A stretch of DNA of 64,000 nt from Armigeres subalbatus (taxonomy: Eukaryota; Arthropoda; Insecta; Diptera; Culicidae). A program made the position numbers and the translations under genes. The notes beneath the pieces are model-generated. The model did no database searches, had not been told where the DNA came from, and saw only the letters and a list, made by a program, of their open reading frames with translations. The stretch is taken from positions 166,304,908 through 166,368,907 of the forward strand of contig NC_085141.1 in assembly GCF_024139115.2 (NCBI RefSeq). Reading direction: 5' to 3'. This document shows, piece after piece, positions 10,700 to 23,297 of this stretch (position 1 is the stretch's first letter; every line of letters starts with the position of its first letter).

Positions 10700-12968
10700 A
10701 ATTAATGTCCAAGTCGAGTGGTTTAATCCCCGGAAATAGGCAATTAACTTTGATTGAACTGATCAGTAAGTAGTAGCACAGGCAAAAATATATCTGCCTG
10801 TGACTAAACAACAAGAATTGATTACAAAATAAGAATATATTGAAGCATCTCCACTTTTCATTTGGTATAATGTGAAAACTGTAGTAGAAAACAAATTGGA
10901 ATGAGCTCACCGTAATCCTATTCGGAGAAGCCTGTTTGTAAATTGATATTTCATCGTCTTACTACTTCAACCTTCTTCAACCGGAACAACATAATTGTCT
11001 TGCCAAATTTCATCCTTTTCCGAACTTTCCTCTTCGCAGTAGATTCATTCTCAAAAGATGTTCGGCCTCAGCTCCGAGCTTGATACAGCTTAATGAAGGC
11101 AATAACTATTACATCCATGCTTTCGAAGGTTCCTAGGAGAACTCGTTATTTCAACATTCATCATTGTTCTAAGTTCATATCCTTCAAACTTCTTCGAGGC
11201 AGACACTCAAACTACAATTAGTTGTAGGTTTACAATAACGTTTAGATCCGTTGATAATTTGAATTCTGAGTTTGATGAAATTGAAAATTTGGGGGAAAAT
11301 CCACGGTGAAATTAAAAATACGTCGTCTTTCCTGAATTCGATAATCACAATAACAAAAAATTGAGTGGAGTAGTAAATTCAAATACATTGGATTAAATAG
11401 ATGTTAATTTAAATATCATAAGGATTGACGATGAGTCTTATTATTACGAACTAATCTTACTAACTTACTTACTTCTAAAAGCGAATGCATCATTACGTTG
11501 CACTTATCTTGATCCAAGCAGAACGTCTTCGATTTTGTGCATCAATTCGCTAATCGACAAGCAGCAGTATCCACAGCAAATAGTAAATAGGAGCACGTAC
11601 GAACGCACTGATCACACCGTGGACATTAGTTCCTCTATTTATAACCCGAAAACCGCCAGCACCAAACAACGCGGCAGCAATGAAGACTTCAATGCGACGC
11701 ACGACAACGCCTCGGAGATACGTCGCGATCGATCACACCTTGAGGACCTCTGCAGACCGCACCTGCCGGCTCCCCTCGGGATGATAGATAGATAGATTGT
11801 ACAGCAGCGCCCGACACTCACACATGTGCGCTGCTCCTTTGCCGGCCAGGTGCACATCTGTTCCGAACTAAACTGTTTACCCATCGCTGCTGGTGCTGTA
11901 GCTGTCGATGCAGCCACTTATGCCGCAACGAAGTTGGCGAGTTGTGTTTTGCGCTTCATGCAAGATAACCGCACAGCAAATCCACCGCCTCCATTACGAA
12001 CGGAGAACCAGCTAAGCGTGAAGTATTCCCGCGGAGTGCTACGTGGAATGGTCTAAATAGGAACAAATCGGTAGATCGAATTTCCGTAGCTGACTAAGAT
12101 CAATAATTAAATTCGATCTTCGATCAACCTTCGAGGATAAAAACGGCTTGTGATGAAAAATGTCTTTAAATATAACTTCAATCTTGTTACGTTAAATAGG
12201 ATTTCTAAACGCAATAGTTCCCATTACCTTCAATTCGATCACATTTAGGAGAACGCACGCCTTGGTCCACTACCCACAGGCACACGCGAATAAATCTCCT
12301 CATGTTTATATGGATGTGTACAAACGCAAAACGAGCAGCCAGCGCACAAATGGAGCTAAAAACGAAACGAGGAAAACAGCTTTCAGCTGATCGGCCGCCG
12401 AATAAGTACAGAAGCAAACGTCGTCGGCGGCACCATTCCAGAACTTGGCAACGTGCGCCGCCACGGTTACGCGAACAACCTTGAAAGGAATGTGGGCGAA
12501 AACAAGTGGGAACTTCTTTTACACGGTGAGGTCCATCGTCCCCGCCAGTCTGTCCGTTTGTTGAAGGTACGTCGTTGTTGGCCACGGCAATACCGCTCGA
12601 GTTGGAATGCGGTTCTCTGGTATACATTCGGCGATGGCGGTGATTTGTTGCACACACTCCGGTGATCGCATTTTAACCGCGTATGCTCAGTAGGCATTAG
12701 GCGTTTTTAGAAGGAGAAAGTGATCAATAGCATGCAAGGATCAATGAAAATGTGGGTTAACTTCGATTCCGTCAAGGAATGACTAGAACTTTCATCATTC
12801 TATAGGGACAAGTGTTAGCAGTCACATAATTTTGTTACACTTGTTGTAATTACCACCAATAGAAGTTCTGCTGAACCGCGCCATACCCACTTTTTACTGT
12901 TCTGTGATATTCTGAGGGAAGTTTATTTATAAAGTTTAGTTAAAGAAGAAGAAGAAAAGACGATTTAT
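10700..12968. other. Unassigned DNA with GC-rich islands at 11530-12060 and 12200-12700
   Basis: Most of this stretch is AT-rich and featureless. The two islands are clearly GC-richer and so open short frames on both strands (a 150-residue minus frame at 12205-12657 is the longest). None has a recognisable domain. Arthropod promoters and first exons often look like this, but no initiator, start codon context and splice site can be tied together here. Confidence 0.3.
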
Positions 12969-12969
12969 G

Positions 12970-14383
12970 TAGGGTATCTGTTCCCATATTAATAACAGCC
13001 CGTATATTAATCCCAATCGTCGATAAACGAAATAAAAATTCAATTTATTTACAATTTCTCACATCGTATGTACACAATAATGGATGGAACACATTCTTGA
13101 ATGTTTGGAATATTATTCAAGATTTTGTTTAAGTAATGTTTTAATTCACAAGACTTAAATTATTTCAAACAAAATTATAAAACACATTTATTTTCATTTT
13201 CCTACCTCTGAGCTGTTGGTTTGATGCACTGCCCTATTGCTACTAGCAGATTCATCTGTTTTCACGACGTTGTTTTCCACTCGATTTCAAGCTGAAACAA
13301 TTCTATCCCTTCAAAATTCACTTCACAACGCATAAAACACATCACATTTTTACTAAAAATATAATTATATTTTAAAAACCAACGCGATTTCCTATAGTTT
13401 GATATAGGTTTCTTTCGAACAACGTCTTAATGATCCTTGTCCGTATTCCAAACTGTTTACATGGCTCGCAGTATCTGCAAGGGTTGCCGACCTAGATTTT
13501 TTTCAAAAATGCTTGAATAAACTTTTATTGTGAAATTCAACTCTTATGTTTGAGAAATAAAGGTATATCGAAAAGATAAGCTATGACAAACATAAAATTA
13601 AACTAATAAGTTGGAAAACTACAACATAAACTGCTATTTTGTAAATATAGGGTATCTGTTCCCATATTAATCACAGCCCGTATATTAATCCCAACCGTCG
13701 ATAAACCAAATAAAAAATCAATTTTTCACCATACATATAATTATATTTGAAAAAAAACAACGCGATTTCCTATAGTTTGATATAGGTTTATTTCGAACAA
13801 CGTCTAAATAATCCTTGTCCGTATTCCAAACTGTTTACATGCCTTGCAGTACTCTCAACGGTTGCCGACCTAGATTTTTATTTCAAAAATGCTTGAATAA
13901 ACTTTTACTGTGAAATTCAACTCTTATGTTTGTAAAATAAGGTACATCGAAAAGATAATCTACGACAAACATAAAGAAGTTGAAAAACTACAAGAAAAAC
14001 TGCAATTTTGTAATTATATTTCAACTCAAATACAAAACATTGAAGAATTCGGCATCACTGCAATCATATCGTTACGTATACACACAAGTAATAGTATGCG
14101 TATTTTATGTTGGAAACAGTATTATTGATATAGGTACAGGCACAGGAGTAGCTGTTTTTGAATGTTATTGAAATAGATGCATGGCGGTGATGATGTTTTT
14201 TAGCTAAATACTTCTATAATGTGATAAAAATTTCATTTCATTTGAAGTTACCAAATTGTTTTCAATTAAAAATTACGTGAGCCGAGCATAATTATTCTCA
14301 TGTTTCTTGATAATTGGGTGAGGAATCAATGCATTTCATATGCGCATTGCCTTATTGTAATTGATATAGGAACAGATACCCTA
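12970..14383. mobile_element. TA-flanked GGGTATCTGTTCC element containing an internal head duplication
   Basis: TA plus GGGTATCTGTTCC starts at 12970, and the inverted complement GGAACAGATACCC plus TA ends at 14383. A second head identical over the terminus begins at 13648. The body at about 13340-13620 is repeated at about 13760-13985 with minor changes. The first copy also has about 270-300 bp (13045-13345) that the second lacks. Either a tandem duplication or an insertion of one copy into another explains it. No transposase is visible. Another right end of the family is at 44885-44897. Confidence 0.7.
13648..14383. mobile_element. Second, shorter copy within the duplicated GGGTATCTGTTCC element
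   Basis: It starts with TA plus the same 13-bp terminus, and its first 70 bp match 12970-13040 almost exactly. It then joins directly to the body sequence (AACGCGATTTCCTATAGTTT) and runs to the shared right terminus. It may be the complete younger copy, with 12970-13647 a left remnant. Confidence 0.6.
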
Positions 14384-14424
14384 TTTGACATAGTACAATT
14401 AATAAAAACATATGAAACGATTTG

Positions 14425-14775
14425 AACCGTTTGTTTGAGAAACTGCATATTTTTGGTTAAAATGGAATTTTCCTCGTCCAAAAATACGTATTCTAGCAAA
14501 AAACGAAAAAAAAATTGTTAAGGAATGTATGAATTTTTTTTCGTTTGTTTGAAAAACTACATATGTGCACGCACTTTGAATAGCAATTATTAAGTACTGC
14601 TTACAGTTTGCGCACTGGAAGTGCCCGAGGGTATTATGCTTTGCCAAAAACTATTGATCTGTATCGAGGAAATCGAAAGATTCGCTGCCAATTTGTAAAA
14701 AAAAACAGTTTTTTGTTGTTTTCTCGAAATTGTTCAAAATTGGGAGTTTGCAGTTTCTCAAACAAATGATTCATT
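14425..14775. repeat. Inverted repeat around GTTTGTTTGAGAAACTGCA
   Basis: The motif at about 14430-14450 reappears inverted at about 14748-14768, with a diverged direct copy near 14542. It may be the ends of a decayed MITE. No target duplication was found. Confidence 0.4.
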
Positions 14776-14940
14776 TCTAATTAACTATGCGAATACTTTT
14801 GTGAAAAATATGGTTATTTTTAAAAACGCTTGAACGGGACCACGGCCACGGAGAATCTGCGAGAAAAGCAAAAACGAGTGTTCAGATTATAAGGTTTCTC
14901 ATATATAAATTTTTATTTCTTAGATTTTTGATTTTTTAGA

Positions 14941-15133
14941 TAGGGGGAATGACGGCTCTGGCAGGTTTTGTTCTAATATTGGTGGGGTTTTTTTTTATTT
15001 GATTATGCTCAAATTTGGCCTAAACATTCTTTGCATATCAAAGAATATTGTGGCCAAATTTTATAAAATTTGGTCGACAAAAACCCGCCTGACAATAATA
15101 GAACAAAACCTGCCAAAGCCATCTTTTCCCCTA
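14941..15133. mobile_element. TA-flanked MITE inserted at the edge of the AGATTTTT array
   Basis: TA at 14941-14942 and 15132-15133 bound a 189-bp element with about 50-bp inverted termini. The left end reads GGGGGAATGACGGCTCTGGC then AGGTTTTGTTCTA, and the right end is its complement. AGATTTTT-like sequence lies on both sides (14916-14940 and from 15138), so the MITE entered an existing array or the array grew around it. Confidence 0.8.
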
Positions 15134-15137
15134 TTGA

Positions 15138-16825
15138 GACTTTCAGATTTTTAGTTTTTTAGATTTTTAGGTTTTTAGATTTTTTCGATTTGTAGATTTC
15201 TAGTTTTTTAGATTTTGAGATTTTCAGATATCCTATCTTTAATTTTTTTATTTTTGAATTATTAGATTTTTAGAAATCTAAACATTTAAGATTTTTAGAT
15301 TGTTTGATTCTTAAATTTTTAAATTTTCAGATTTTTGGATTTTTAGATTTTTAGATCTTTAGATTTTTAGATTTTTAGATTTTTAGATTTTTAGATTTTT
15401 AGATTTTTAGATTTTTAGATTTTTAGATTTTTAGATTTTTAGATTTTTAGATTTTTAGATTTTTAGATTTTTAGATTTTTAGATTTTTTTAGATTTTTAG
15501 ATTTTTAGATTTTTAGATTTTTAGATTTTTAGATTTTTAGATTTTTAAATTTGGTGATTTTTAGATTTTTTAGATTTTTAGATTTTTAGATTTTTAGATT
15601 TTTAGATTTTTAGATTTTTAGATTTTTAGATTTTTAGATTTTTAGATTTTTGGATTTTTAGATTTTGAGATTTTTAGACTTTTCGATTTTTAGATTTTAA
15701 GATTTTTAATTTTTAGATTTTTAGATTTTTAGATCTTTAGATTGTTAGATTTTTAGATTTTCAGATTTTAAGATTTTAGATTTTTAGATTTTTAGATTTT
15801 TAGATTTTGATTTTTAGATTTTTAGATTTTTAAATTTTAGATTTTTAGATTTTTAGATTTTTAGATTTTTAGATCTTTAGATCTTTAGATTTTAAGATTT
15901 TAAGATTTTTAGATTTTTAGATTTTTAGATTTTTAGATTTTTAGATTTTTAGATTTTCAGATTTTTAGATTTTTAGATTTTTAGATTTTCAGATTTTTAG
16001 ATTTTAGATTTTTAGATTTTTAGATTTTTAGATTTTTAGATTTTTAGATTTTTAGATTTCTAGATTTTCAGGTTTTAAGATTTTTAGATTTTTAGATTTT
16101 TAGATTTTTAGATTTTTAGATTTTTAGATTTTTAGATTTTTAGATTTTTAGATTTTTAGATTTTTAGATTTTTAGATTTTTTTTTAGATTTTTAGATTTT
16201 TAGATTTTTAGATTTTTAGATTTTTAGATTTTTAGATTTTAGATTTTTAGATTTTGAATTTTAGATTTTTCGATTTTTCGATTTTGAATTTTTAGATTTT
16301 TAGATTTTAGATTTTAGATTTTTAGATTTTTAGATTTTTAGATTTTTAGATTTTTAGATTTTAGATTTTTAGATTTTTAGATTTTTTAGATTTTTAGATT
16401 TTTAGATTTTAGATTTTTAGATTTTTAGATTTTAGATTTTTAGATTTTTAGGATTTTTAGTTTTTAAGATTTTTAGATTTTTAGATTTTTAGATTTTTAG
16501 ATTTTAAGATTTTAGATTTTTAGATTTTTAGATTTTTAGATTTTTAGATTTTTAGATTTTTAGATTTTTAGATTTTTAGATTTTTAGCTTTTTAGATCAC
16601 AGATTTTTAGATTTTTAGATATTTAGATTTTTAGATTTTTAGATTTTTAGATTTTTAGATTTTTAGATTTTTAGATTTTTAGATTTTTAGATTTTTAGAT
16701 TTTTAGATTTTTAGGTTTTCAGATCTTTAGATTTTTAGATTTTTAGATTTTTAGATCTCAGATTTTTAGATTTTTAGATATTTAGATTTTAAGATTTTTA
16801 GATTTTTAGATTTTTAGATTTAGTG
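15138..16825. repeat. (AGATTTTT)n satellite-like array, about 1.7 kb
   Basis: The 8-bp unit AGATTTTT is repeated about 200 times with scattered point changes and register shifts (units lacking or gaining a T, AGATCTTT variants). The central part is the most homogeneous. The array ends at a foldback-type arm (from 16830) and may be the expanded core of that element. Confidence 0.9.
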
Positions 16826-16829
16826 AGAT

Positions 16830-17310
16830 ATTAGATCTTTCCATTTCCCATTTTGCACTTCGTAATTTTTATGTTTTTTCATAGTAGGAGTGAAAAGTGA
16901 GACGTCTCAAATCTCACTTCTCACTTCTAATAACTTCCTCCTCATTTTTTTAAATTTTACTTCTCAATTATCATTAACATTTCACACTTTCCACATTCAC
17001 TATTGTCCAAATGACATTCACGTTTTTATGACCCGTTCGACCAAATAGCATTTTCAGCCATATGTCATCACGACATTTTTGTCCGATTGGCCCGTTAGCC
17101 CAGATGCTATTCGGGCATTTTCGGCCCGATCAAACTACTTTTTGGCCAAACTAACAGTTCAGTAGAACGAAGTTTTTATCCCTAATTCCGTTTCAACGAA
17201 ATGGAATTTTCGGCCAAACTGTTTTCGACTTAATAACAGTTTCAGCCAAACGTTCCAATCGACCAATTTGTCTAGATGAATTTCGGCCTAACGTGTTATT
17301 CGTCCTAAGT
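16830..17310. mobile_element. Foldback-like element, right arm only
   Basis: After the AGATTTTT array comes a short stretch of TGAGACGTCTCA and CTCACTTCTCACTTCT, then degenerate units of about 15-17 bp containing TTTCGGCCAAAC, TTCGGGCATTTTCGGCC and similar. The same unit family forms the arms of the elements at 48454-49219 and 62050-62985. No left arm is visible before 14.9 kb, so this is half an element or has lost that arm. Confidence 0.55.
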
Positions 17311-17362
17311 GCGAGCCATAACTGTTTCCACATTTTTAATTTAATATTTTGTTTTGTTGAAT

Positions 17363-17430
17363 GCTACAGCAAGGCCATGCTGAAGGTGGCTGTGTTTGAT
17401 TCCCGTAAAAGTTTTGTCGGTTTAGCTCGG
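17363..17430 (+). repeat. Diverged fragment of the tRNA-derived SINE
   Basis: Matches the region of the complete SINE (27633 onward) that covers GGCTACAAAGCAAGACCATG through the B-box-like GGTTCGATTCCCGG, but with several changes (TGTTTGATTCCCG here). Only part of the tRNA-like head and a few following bases remain. Confidence 0.55.
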
Positions 17431-20400
17431 TATTGGCTATCCGGAAACATTTTCAGTCAAAATGGCACTTTATTCTTGTGGATATGTTTGCTGCAAACGT
17501 TAAGTAATTGCAGCGATTTGACCGTTGAAATAGAAATATTGTCGATCAGAAAGTAACTATCAATAAAGAAACTCTGTTGCAGTGTATACATAATAATTCG
17601 TTTTCCAACCAAAAAATAACCGTAGGTACTAAGAAGTCCAAATTTGTCTAACTAAACTTGCATTTATGTCACCGGTAAATTTTGATCACATCATGCTTAT
17701 CTCGGCAGAGTTCCTTTGCATGTAGGTTATTCAGCTGTAGCTTATTTCACAGCTGTAAGCAGTTAAAGGAATGGAAATTTCTTACCTTGGCGGGAGTTCA
17801 GGCTTTTCTCGAAGTAGGAAAACTGTTTTTCAGGGTACGTAAGAGATCTTTATGATCTTTGAGCTGAATTAATGTAAATAAAACTAAAAAAAAAACTTGC
17901 TTCATATCATATCCAGCAGCATATTTTTAAAATTCACAAAAGCTTCGAATTCACACTGAGCTCAACATACACTTTAATCAATCAAACTGAGCGATACATA
18001 CCGGTTTAAAAAGTTCATCCACCTTAAACCGAGCGACATCATCTTCAGCTATTATCAACTACAAAGCGACAGTGCCCCACAGACTGTAATAATAGTGGTA
18101 AATCTTACCAATCTCACCGGGTCTCTCCGGAAGCATCGCTTTTAGTGTGAACGGAAACGATTTAAATTCTTATTCGAAGCTCCCAGATGCGTCCGGATTA
18201 CCATCATCACTATTATCATCATCGTCGTCGTCGGCGGCAGCATCGGCAAGAGGACGACTGTTGCTGTTGCTGACGATGCCAAAGCAGCAGTATCCGGATC
18301 ACCATCCTCATTTCCACATTCTTTGAAGTCGTACCACTCGGCAGCAGAGTAGCAAGGCTCTATCGCACTGGGCACAGGCTCTACGTTCGTTCGTGGAGCA
18401 GGGATTGCGCTTTGCTAACTCAGTTGGCATGGCATGTATTGCAGGCAATTCCGTCAACAATCGTACCTAATATTGTCATCCTTTACTTGTAGCCGGACGC
18501 CGGAGAGCGAGAGTGATAGACCAACAGCAGTGGCTTCGGATTACAGTAGGTGCAAGCTGTTAACAATAAGACAATGCTTTGAGATCGTTTCGGTCATCGT
18601 CGGTATGAGCTTTGAGCGCTTTACCGTGAGTGCAAACAAAGCATTCTCCTGAATTCTTCTAGATAAGAACGAACTACTTCGAGACACTACTCAAAGAAAG
18701 GCAAACGTTTCATGCTGGCATGACACGCAGTGCACCAATAAGGCGAGCCCTGCATGAAAGCTAAGCTTTCTTAGAAAGCGAATCCAAAGAGATAAAGTTA
18801 AAAAGCCGGTAACCTGATCTACAAGTTCTTCTTTTATTAAATTCTTTATTTCCGTGAGTTTTGGGTCATTTCATCACTTAGAAATCCTTCGAATCGTACG
18901 CTGCTTTAAAATCAATGCGTGTTTGGAAGATATGTACTTTCTGAATTTACCGAGCTTTTATTTCAAGCAATGCCGGATTTAGCCGGAAGGGGGTCCCAAA
19001 ATATACAAAAAGATTTGTGGTGGACCGCCCCCCACCCTAAATGCGGCCCTGATTTCAAGGTTTAATTAGATCCATCGTTGATTGGCACGAAAACCGAATT
19101 GGTATTCGCCGACGGACTCTTCAAGCAGTCTAAGTCTGTTGAACAGAATATGGACATGATTATGTAAATATTAATTTTAAATCGTTGTTTCAAAAATGCA
19201 TCATTGTAATGTATTGTAATAGCACATGCACAGCCAGTATTGAAAATGCATAAAAATGGCTTTTGCAAAAACTTATTATGCAGTCTGCTGACCAGCTTTA
19301 ACGTTATATTAATTCTGATGCGATGTTCCGATACCTTTGCTGGTCTTTTTCCAATGGATTAGTGATAATAACGAAACGCTGAACCATTTCAATACAACAA
19401 TTGAGAAACAACTTTTAACGGACAAAGACCAGCTAAACAAATCACATCCAATTGTGGACCACCCTTCCCTATTCATAGCGCCAATGCAGTGGTTCCGATT
19501 TCATGGCGTTGCGTTTGTTATGGTACCAAGTGGACCAGGCGAAGCGTGAACTTGTTTACGGTGCTTCATGTCACAAATTTCAACATAATCTTTGGAGTGC
19601 TCTTTATTTTCTCCTGTGCCGTGCATCAAAGCTAAAGCAGCCAGCTTTCGACGTTGCTGGAACGGTGGATGAGAGCGCAATTCCCAGAATGATTGGAGAC
19701 AGAGCCGGCCAAATCATGTTCATCAACACCGAGCTAATCTCTAGACTGACTGTGTGAAGTATCACCGCTGACTCTCTTGTACTTAGTTGAAATAAGTGTA
19801 ATTAGAAATGTTTCAAAGACTTCACAGTTTTCATTTTTTTTGACAAAGGTATTCTTAGAATAATACGGTTCATATCAAATAAAACAAACCATTTGGTCTA
19901 TTCAATTGAGAATCAATTCAGTTTGACAGGCTTAGTAACATGAATCATAACCTCGACCAATCAAATTTTAGACAGAAATCCGTGACATTACTTAAAAAGG
20001 GATAAGTCCTACAAGATTTGAACAACAACCGGAAAATTTATAATATTTTGATAGTCTGCAAATCACACAGAACATGTAAAGACTTAATTCTTTTTTACGC
20101 TTTTTGTATGGATCACGCGCGGTTCATTCATCAAACCGACTTGCTCTATCATTACTCGGTTCAAAAATTGAAACGAGTAGGTATGATGTGAATAGCACGT
20201 TTCGGTTCAACCAAGCAGCACTACTGATGCCTTCATCCTGTTTTTAACTTTAACTGCCTTCAACGGCGACTAGCTGGAGTAGAGCTGATCGTCAGCACCA
20301 GCTGAGTGATTGACAAATCTGCCACGCTTTGTTTCGGGCTTTTTGTCCTCCTAATCTACCGTGGTCCCCGGTGGTTCATGTGACAGTCATTCTCGTTCGT

Positions 20401-20645
20401 TCAATTGTACGAGGTAGCTGCTGGATAGAGTTACCTGCGAATGTTACCGGACAGGGTGATTGATGAAGGTGTGATTTTGGTACACCGTTTAGTTCATAGA
20501 AGTCAGTAACAGTGACCGGCACATTTAACCCTCCGTCACCCATAGAGGAGAATTCTAATTAACTGATTACTTTTCATGAAAAACTGGTGACTCCTCAGTA
20601 CTACCAAGAAATGCGTACTACCAAGACCAAGACATGAGTACTACC
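17430..20645. other. Unassigned DNA with GC-rich islands at 18120-18660 and 20100-20560
   Basis: No transposon ends are recognised. The 18120-18660 island includes CATCATCGTCGTCGTCGGCG-like triplet repetition and a GC-rich stretch ending near a TCAGTT motif at 18419-18424, which resembles an arthropod initiator. No start codon with a usable frame follows. The 20100-20560 block is also GC-richer. Both are candidate regulatory or 5' UTR DNA, unproven. Confidence 0.3.
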
Positions 20646-20652
20646 GAGACTA

Positions 20653-20916
20653 TCTTAGCCGTGCGATAAGTTGCGCGGCTACAAAGCAACACCATGCTGA
20701 ATGGTTTAATTCACGGTCCGGTCTTGGAAATTTTCGGGTTAGAAATTTTCCCCCACTTCCCTGGACATAAAAGTGTCATCGTACTAGTCTGATGATATAG
20801 TAATGCAAAATGGTAGCTTGACTTAGAAACCTCGCAGTTAATAACTGTGGAAGTTATAAACTAATGAACACCAAGCTACGAGTTATGTAATGCCAATAAG
20901 AAGAAAAAGAAGAAGG
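20653..20916 (+). mobile_element. Diverged Feilai-type SINE copy
   Basis: It begins with the tRNA-like TTAGCCGTGCGATAAGTTGC and ends with ATGTAATGCCAATAAGAAGA-type 3' sequence, as in the complete copy at 27615-27924. It has many substitutions, and its B box is badly altered, so it is an old copy unlikely to be transcribed by RNA polymerase III. Confidence 0.75.
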
Positions 20917-21154
20917 AATTTTAGTTTCTAGTACCTGAAAAACAATTTTAAGATTAATTATCTGACGGCAATGATTAATCCATCTGACGGCAATGGAGCC
21001 TTTCCTTATAATTTCGAAGGTAATGATAGAAGTTCATTAGAACGATCAAGAAAAATAAACTGGAGAAAAAACAAAACATCTCTTGAAAGTTATATTTTTC
21101 TACGTACAATTCATAATATCCTGAAATTTGTTTTAATTTGTTTGAAATTTGTTT

Positions 21155-21322
21155 AGGCATAAAAGTATCATCGTGTTAGCCTTATGATATACGAATGCAA
21201 AAATGGTAACCTGGCTTAGAAACCTCGCAGTTAACAACTGTGGAAGTGCTTAATGAACACTAAGCTGCGAGGCGGCTCTGTCCCAGTGTGGGGATGTAAT
21301 GCCAATAAGAAGAAGAAGAATA
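21155..21322 (+). mobile_element. 5'-truncated Feilai-type SINE copy
   Basis: It starts within the body at GGCATAAAAGTATCATCGTG and continues through AGAAACCTCGCAGTTAACAA to the 3' end TGCCAATAAGAAGAAGAAGA. It is closer to the complete copy than the one at 20653 but lacks the tRNA-derived head. Confidence 0.8.
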
Positions 21323-21324
21323 TT

Positions 21325-22050
21325 TTTTACTGGGGAAGTAAACAATTTAAGGTTCATTTTCATTCCTAGCAATCGATATTTGAACGGTAACAAAGGATTT
21401 AACTGGACCAAAACGACCATACTTTACTTACAATTAATTTGTTCATCTTCTGTAGTCTTACCTGAAAAAAGATATTAGAAGGTAACAATGTTAATGACTT
21501 TAGAAATATTTCTTATTTATTTATTTATTGGAACTATGAGCCACAATGAGAACAACGTATCACGAACCGTAGAATAAATTTCGCATTATAATAGCAGAAC
21601 GATTATGCAGAGCCGGACACGTAGCCAGAATATCTTGCAATAAGCCGGTTGAAATGTTTATCACTAGTGATCCGATGGATGCACGAAAACTAGATGATAG
21701 AGACCATTAATCAAGGCTTGATGATTGAGTTTGAGGTTTTACCAATATTGAATGGTGCGCAAAAGGTAAAAAGTACACAATGCAAAACAGCCTTGCATCT
21801 GCGCGTTGAAAAGGTTCGGTACTCTGCAAGGAATTTGGCGCCAACATTGTTTCAAATAACTATCAATTCGTCGGGTACGCTTCAAAATAAAAAAAACTTT
21901 GCGAAGCCGCATTTCTCAAAAATGATATTTCTTAATTTATATGATCTTATCATCAACAGTTAGTCAGGAAGAATCATAGACCAAAATACTCGTAATGAAT
22001 CAAGGTTAGAAATTACTTAACTCAGGACGAACGAGGTGGGGATTTAGGTT
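21325..22050. other. Unassigned DNA
   Basis: An 89-residue plus frame at 21694-21963 has no recognisable domain. No element ends were found. Confidence 0.3.
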
Positions 22051-22054
22051 TAGC

Positions 22055-22425
22055 CTTTTTCAGCTACTCATCCATTTGACGTTGTGAAGGGAGTGGCATA
22101 GCGACGTGCTCGAATTGTGGTTTGTCAGGGAATTATAGTTCATTTGCCAATTTTGAAGAGTACTCTTACGAACTATTGGGAAAAAAACGTTGTTCGAGAT
22201 TTGTCTATCATAAACTCCACTTTCCTGAGTGCCAGCTTTCGCTAGTGAGTCCGCAATAGATTAGGCAGTGGGATGGAACCCATACAAAGGTAATCTTGAA
22301 TGATCGTTCGACCGAATCACGCATCTCTTATGTTTGTTAGAAAATTAAATGCGCGCTTAACTGGTTTTATCGACCAGAGTTTGATTGCTGTTAGCGATTG
22401 GAATAACGAAATGTTAAAAGTAAAT
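22055..22425 (-). pseudogene. Decayed RNase H fragment of an I-clade LINE ORF2
   Basis: On the minus strand, short segments in different frames match the RNase H domain of the I-clade element at 53869-54470. In order they are SLTAIKLWSIKPVKRAFNFL then TNIRDA (about 22420-22320), FKITFVWVPSHC (about 22300-22265), and ADSLAKAGTQESGVYDRQ then FFPIVRKSTLQNWQ (about 22255-22135). At least two frame breaks separate them. The conserved SHC and AD residues of the domain are visible. Upstream ORF2 is not found nearby, so this is an isolated old fragment. Confidence 0.7.
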
Positions 22426-22429
22426 CGGT

Positions 22430-23297
22430 CCTTTTCAGAATCACTTACTAAACCAAAGAGGGGCGTTTTGGCCAGGTGGGGCGCATTATACCGTCTTACC
22501 CTATTTTTGCAGCAAGTCATTTTTCGCAGGTGATCTCCGGAAGAGAACGGGAAAAGTTCTCGACGATGATGATCAATTTAGCTGTAGCAGAACGTTGTGA
22601 ATGATACTTACTTGTGCACAGGTTGATTCATGCGTGCATTCAATTGTTATTAGTGTAGGTGCAATTTATTCGAGATTCTTTATACTGACAGCAAAATTTG
22701 GAATGAATCCAATCTACTCATACCAACATTTTAATGGGTAGGTCGAAAAAAGGCTCATTGCTATGGAAAACAACAACAAAACATTTATTTTGATTTGTTA
22801 TTGTTCAAAAATGGCCAAACAGCCTAGAAAAGTAGAAATTTGATTATATCGATATAAGAAGATATATCAAGAAATGCAATATCAAAATGCGAAGAGTTGA
22901 TTGTACTATTTGTATGATAAGTGTACCGGTTTTCCAATAGTGTCTAATGTTGCTATCCTGGGATGGAAATAGCAAAAAACCATACTTTTTGAAAAAACAA
23001 TAGATCAATAACTAAGATTTTATTTCGAGACGGGTAGTCGGAACAATGACCATTTTTCTGAAATAAGGTACACTGGGGGAAATGTAAAAAGGGGTTAAGT
23101 GTAAAACTCGAATTAATTCCCTAGTAGCGGAATTTTGCACTTCCTATCATAAGGAGTAGAAGTTTTCAACATATTAATTCTGCTTGATGTCTAATAACAA
23201 GTTATGCATCTCCTCTTTACGATACATACATAAAACTCTCAAATACACGACGTTATTAGTTGAAATTAACATTTTAAAGTCTGACTGAATTCGTCCT
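22430..23297. other. Unassigned AT-rich DNA
   Basis: A GGTACACTGGGGGAAA motif near 23069-23084 resembles TA-flanked MITE termini but no partner end was found. Confidence 0.3.

Noticed and set aside
12205..12697. 150-residue minus frame and overlapping plus frames
   Set aside because: GC-rich island opens frames on both strands; no domain, no splice or start context that holds together.
14941..16825. CRISPR-like regular repetition
   Set aside because: Continuous 8-bp tandem repeat with no spacers, in a eukaryotic genome.
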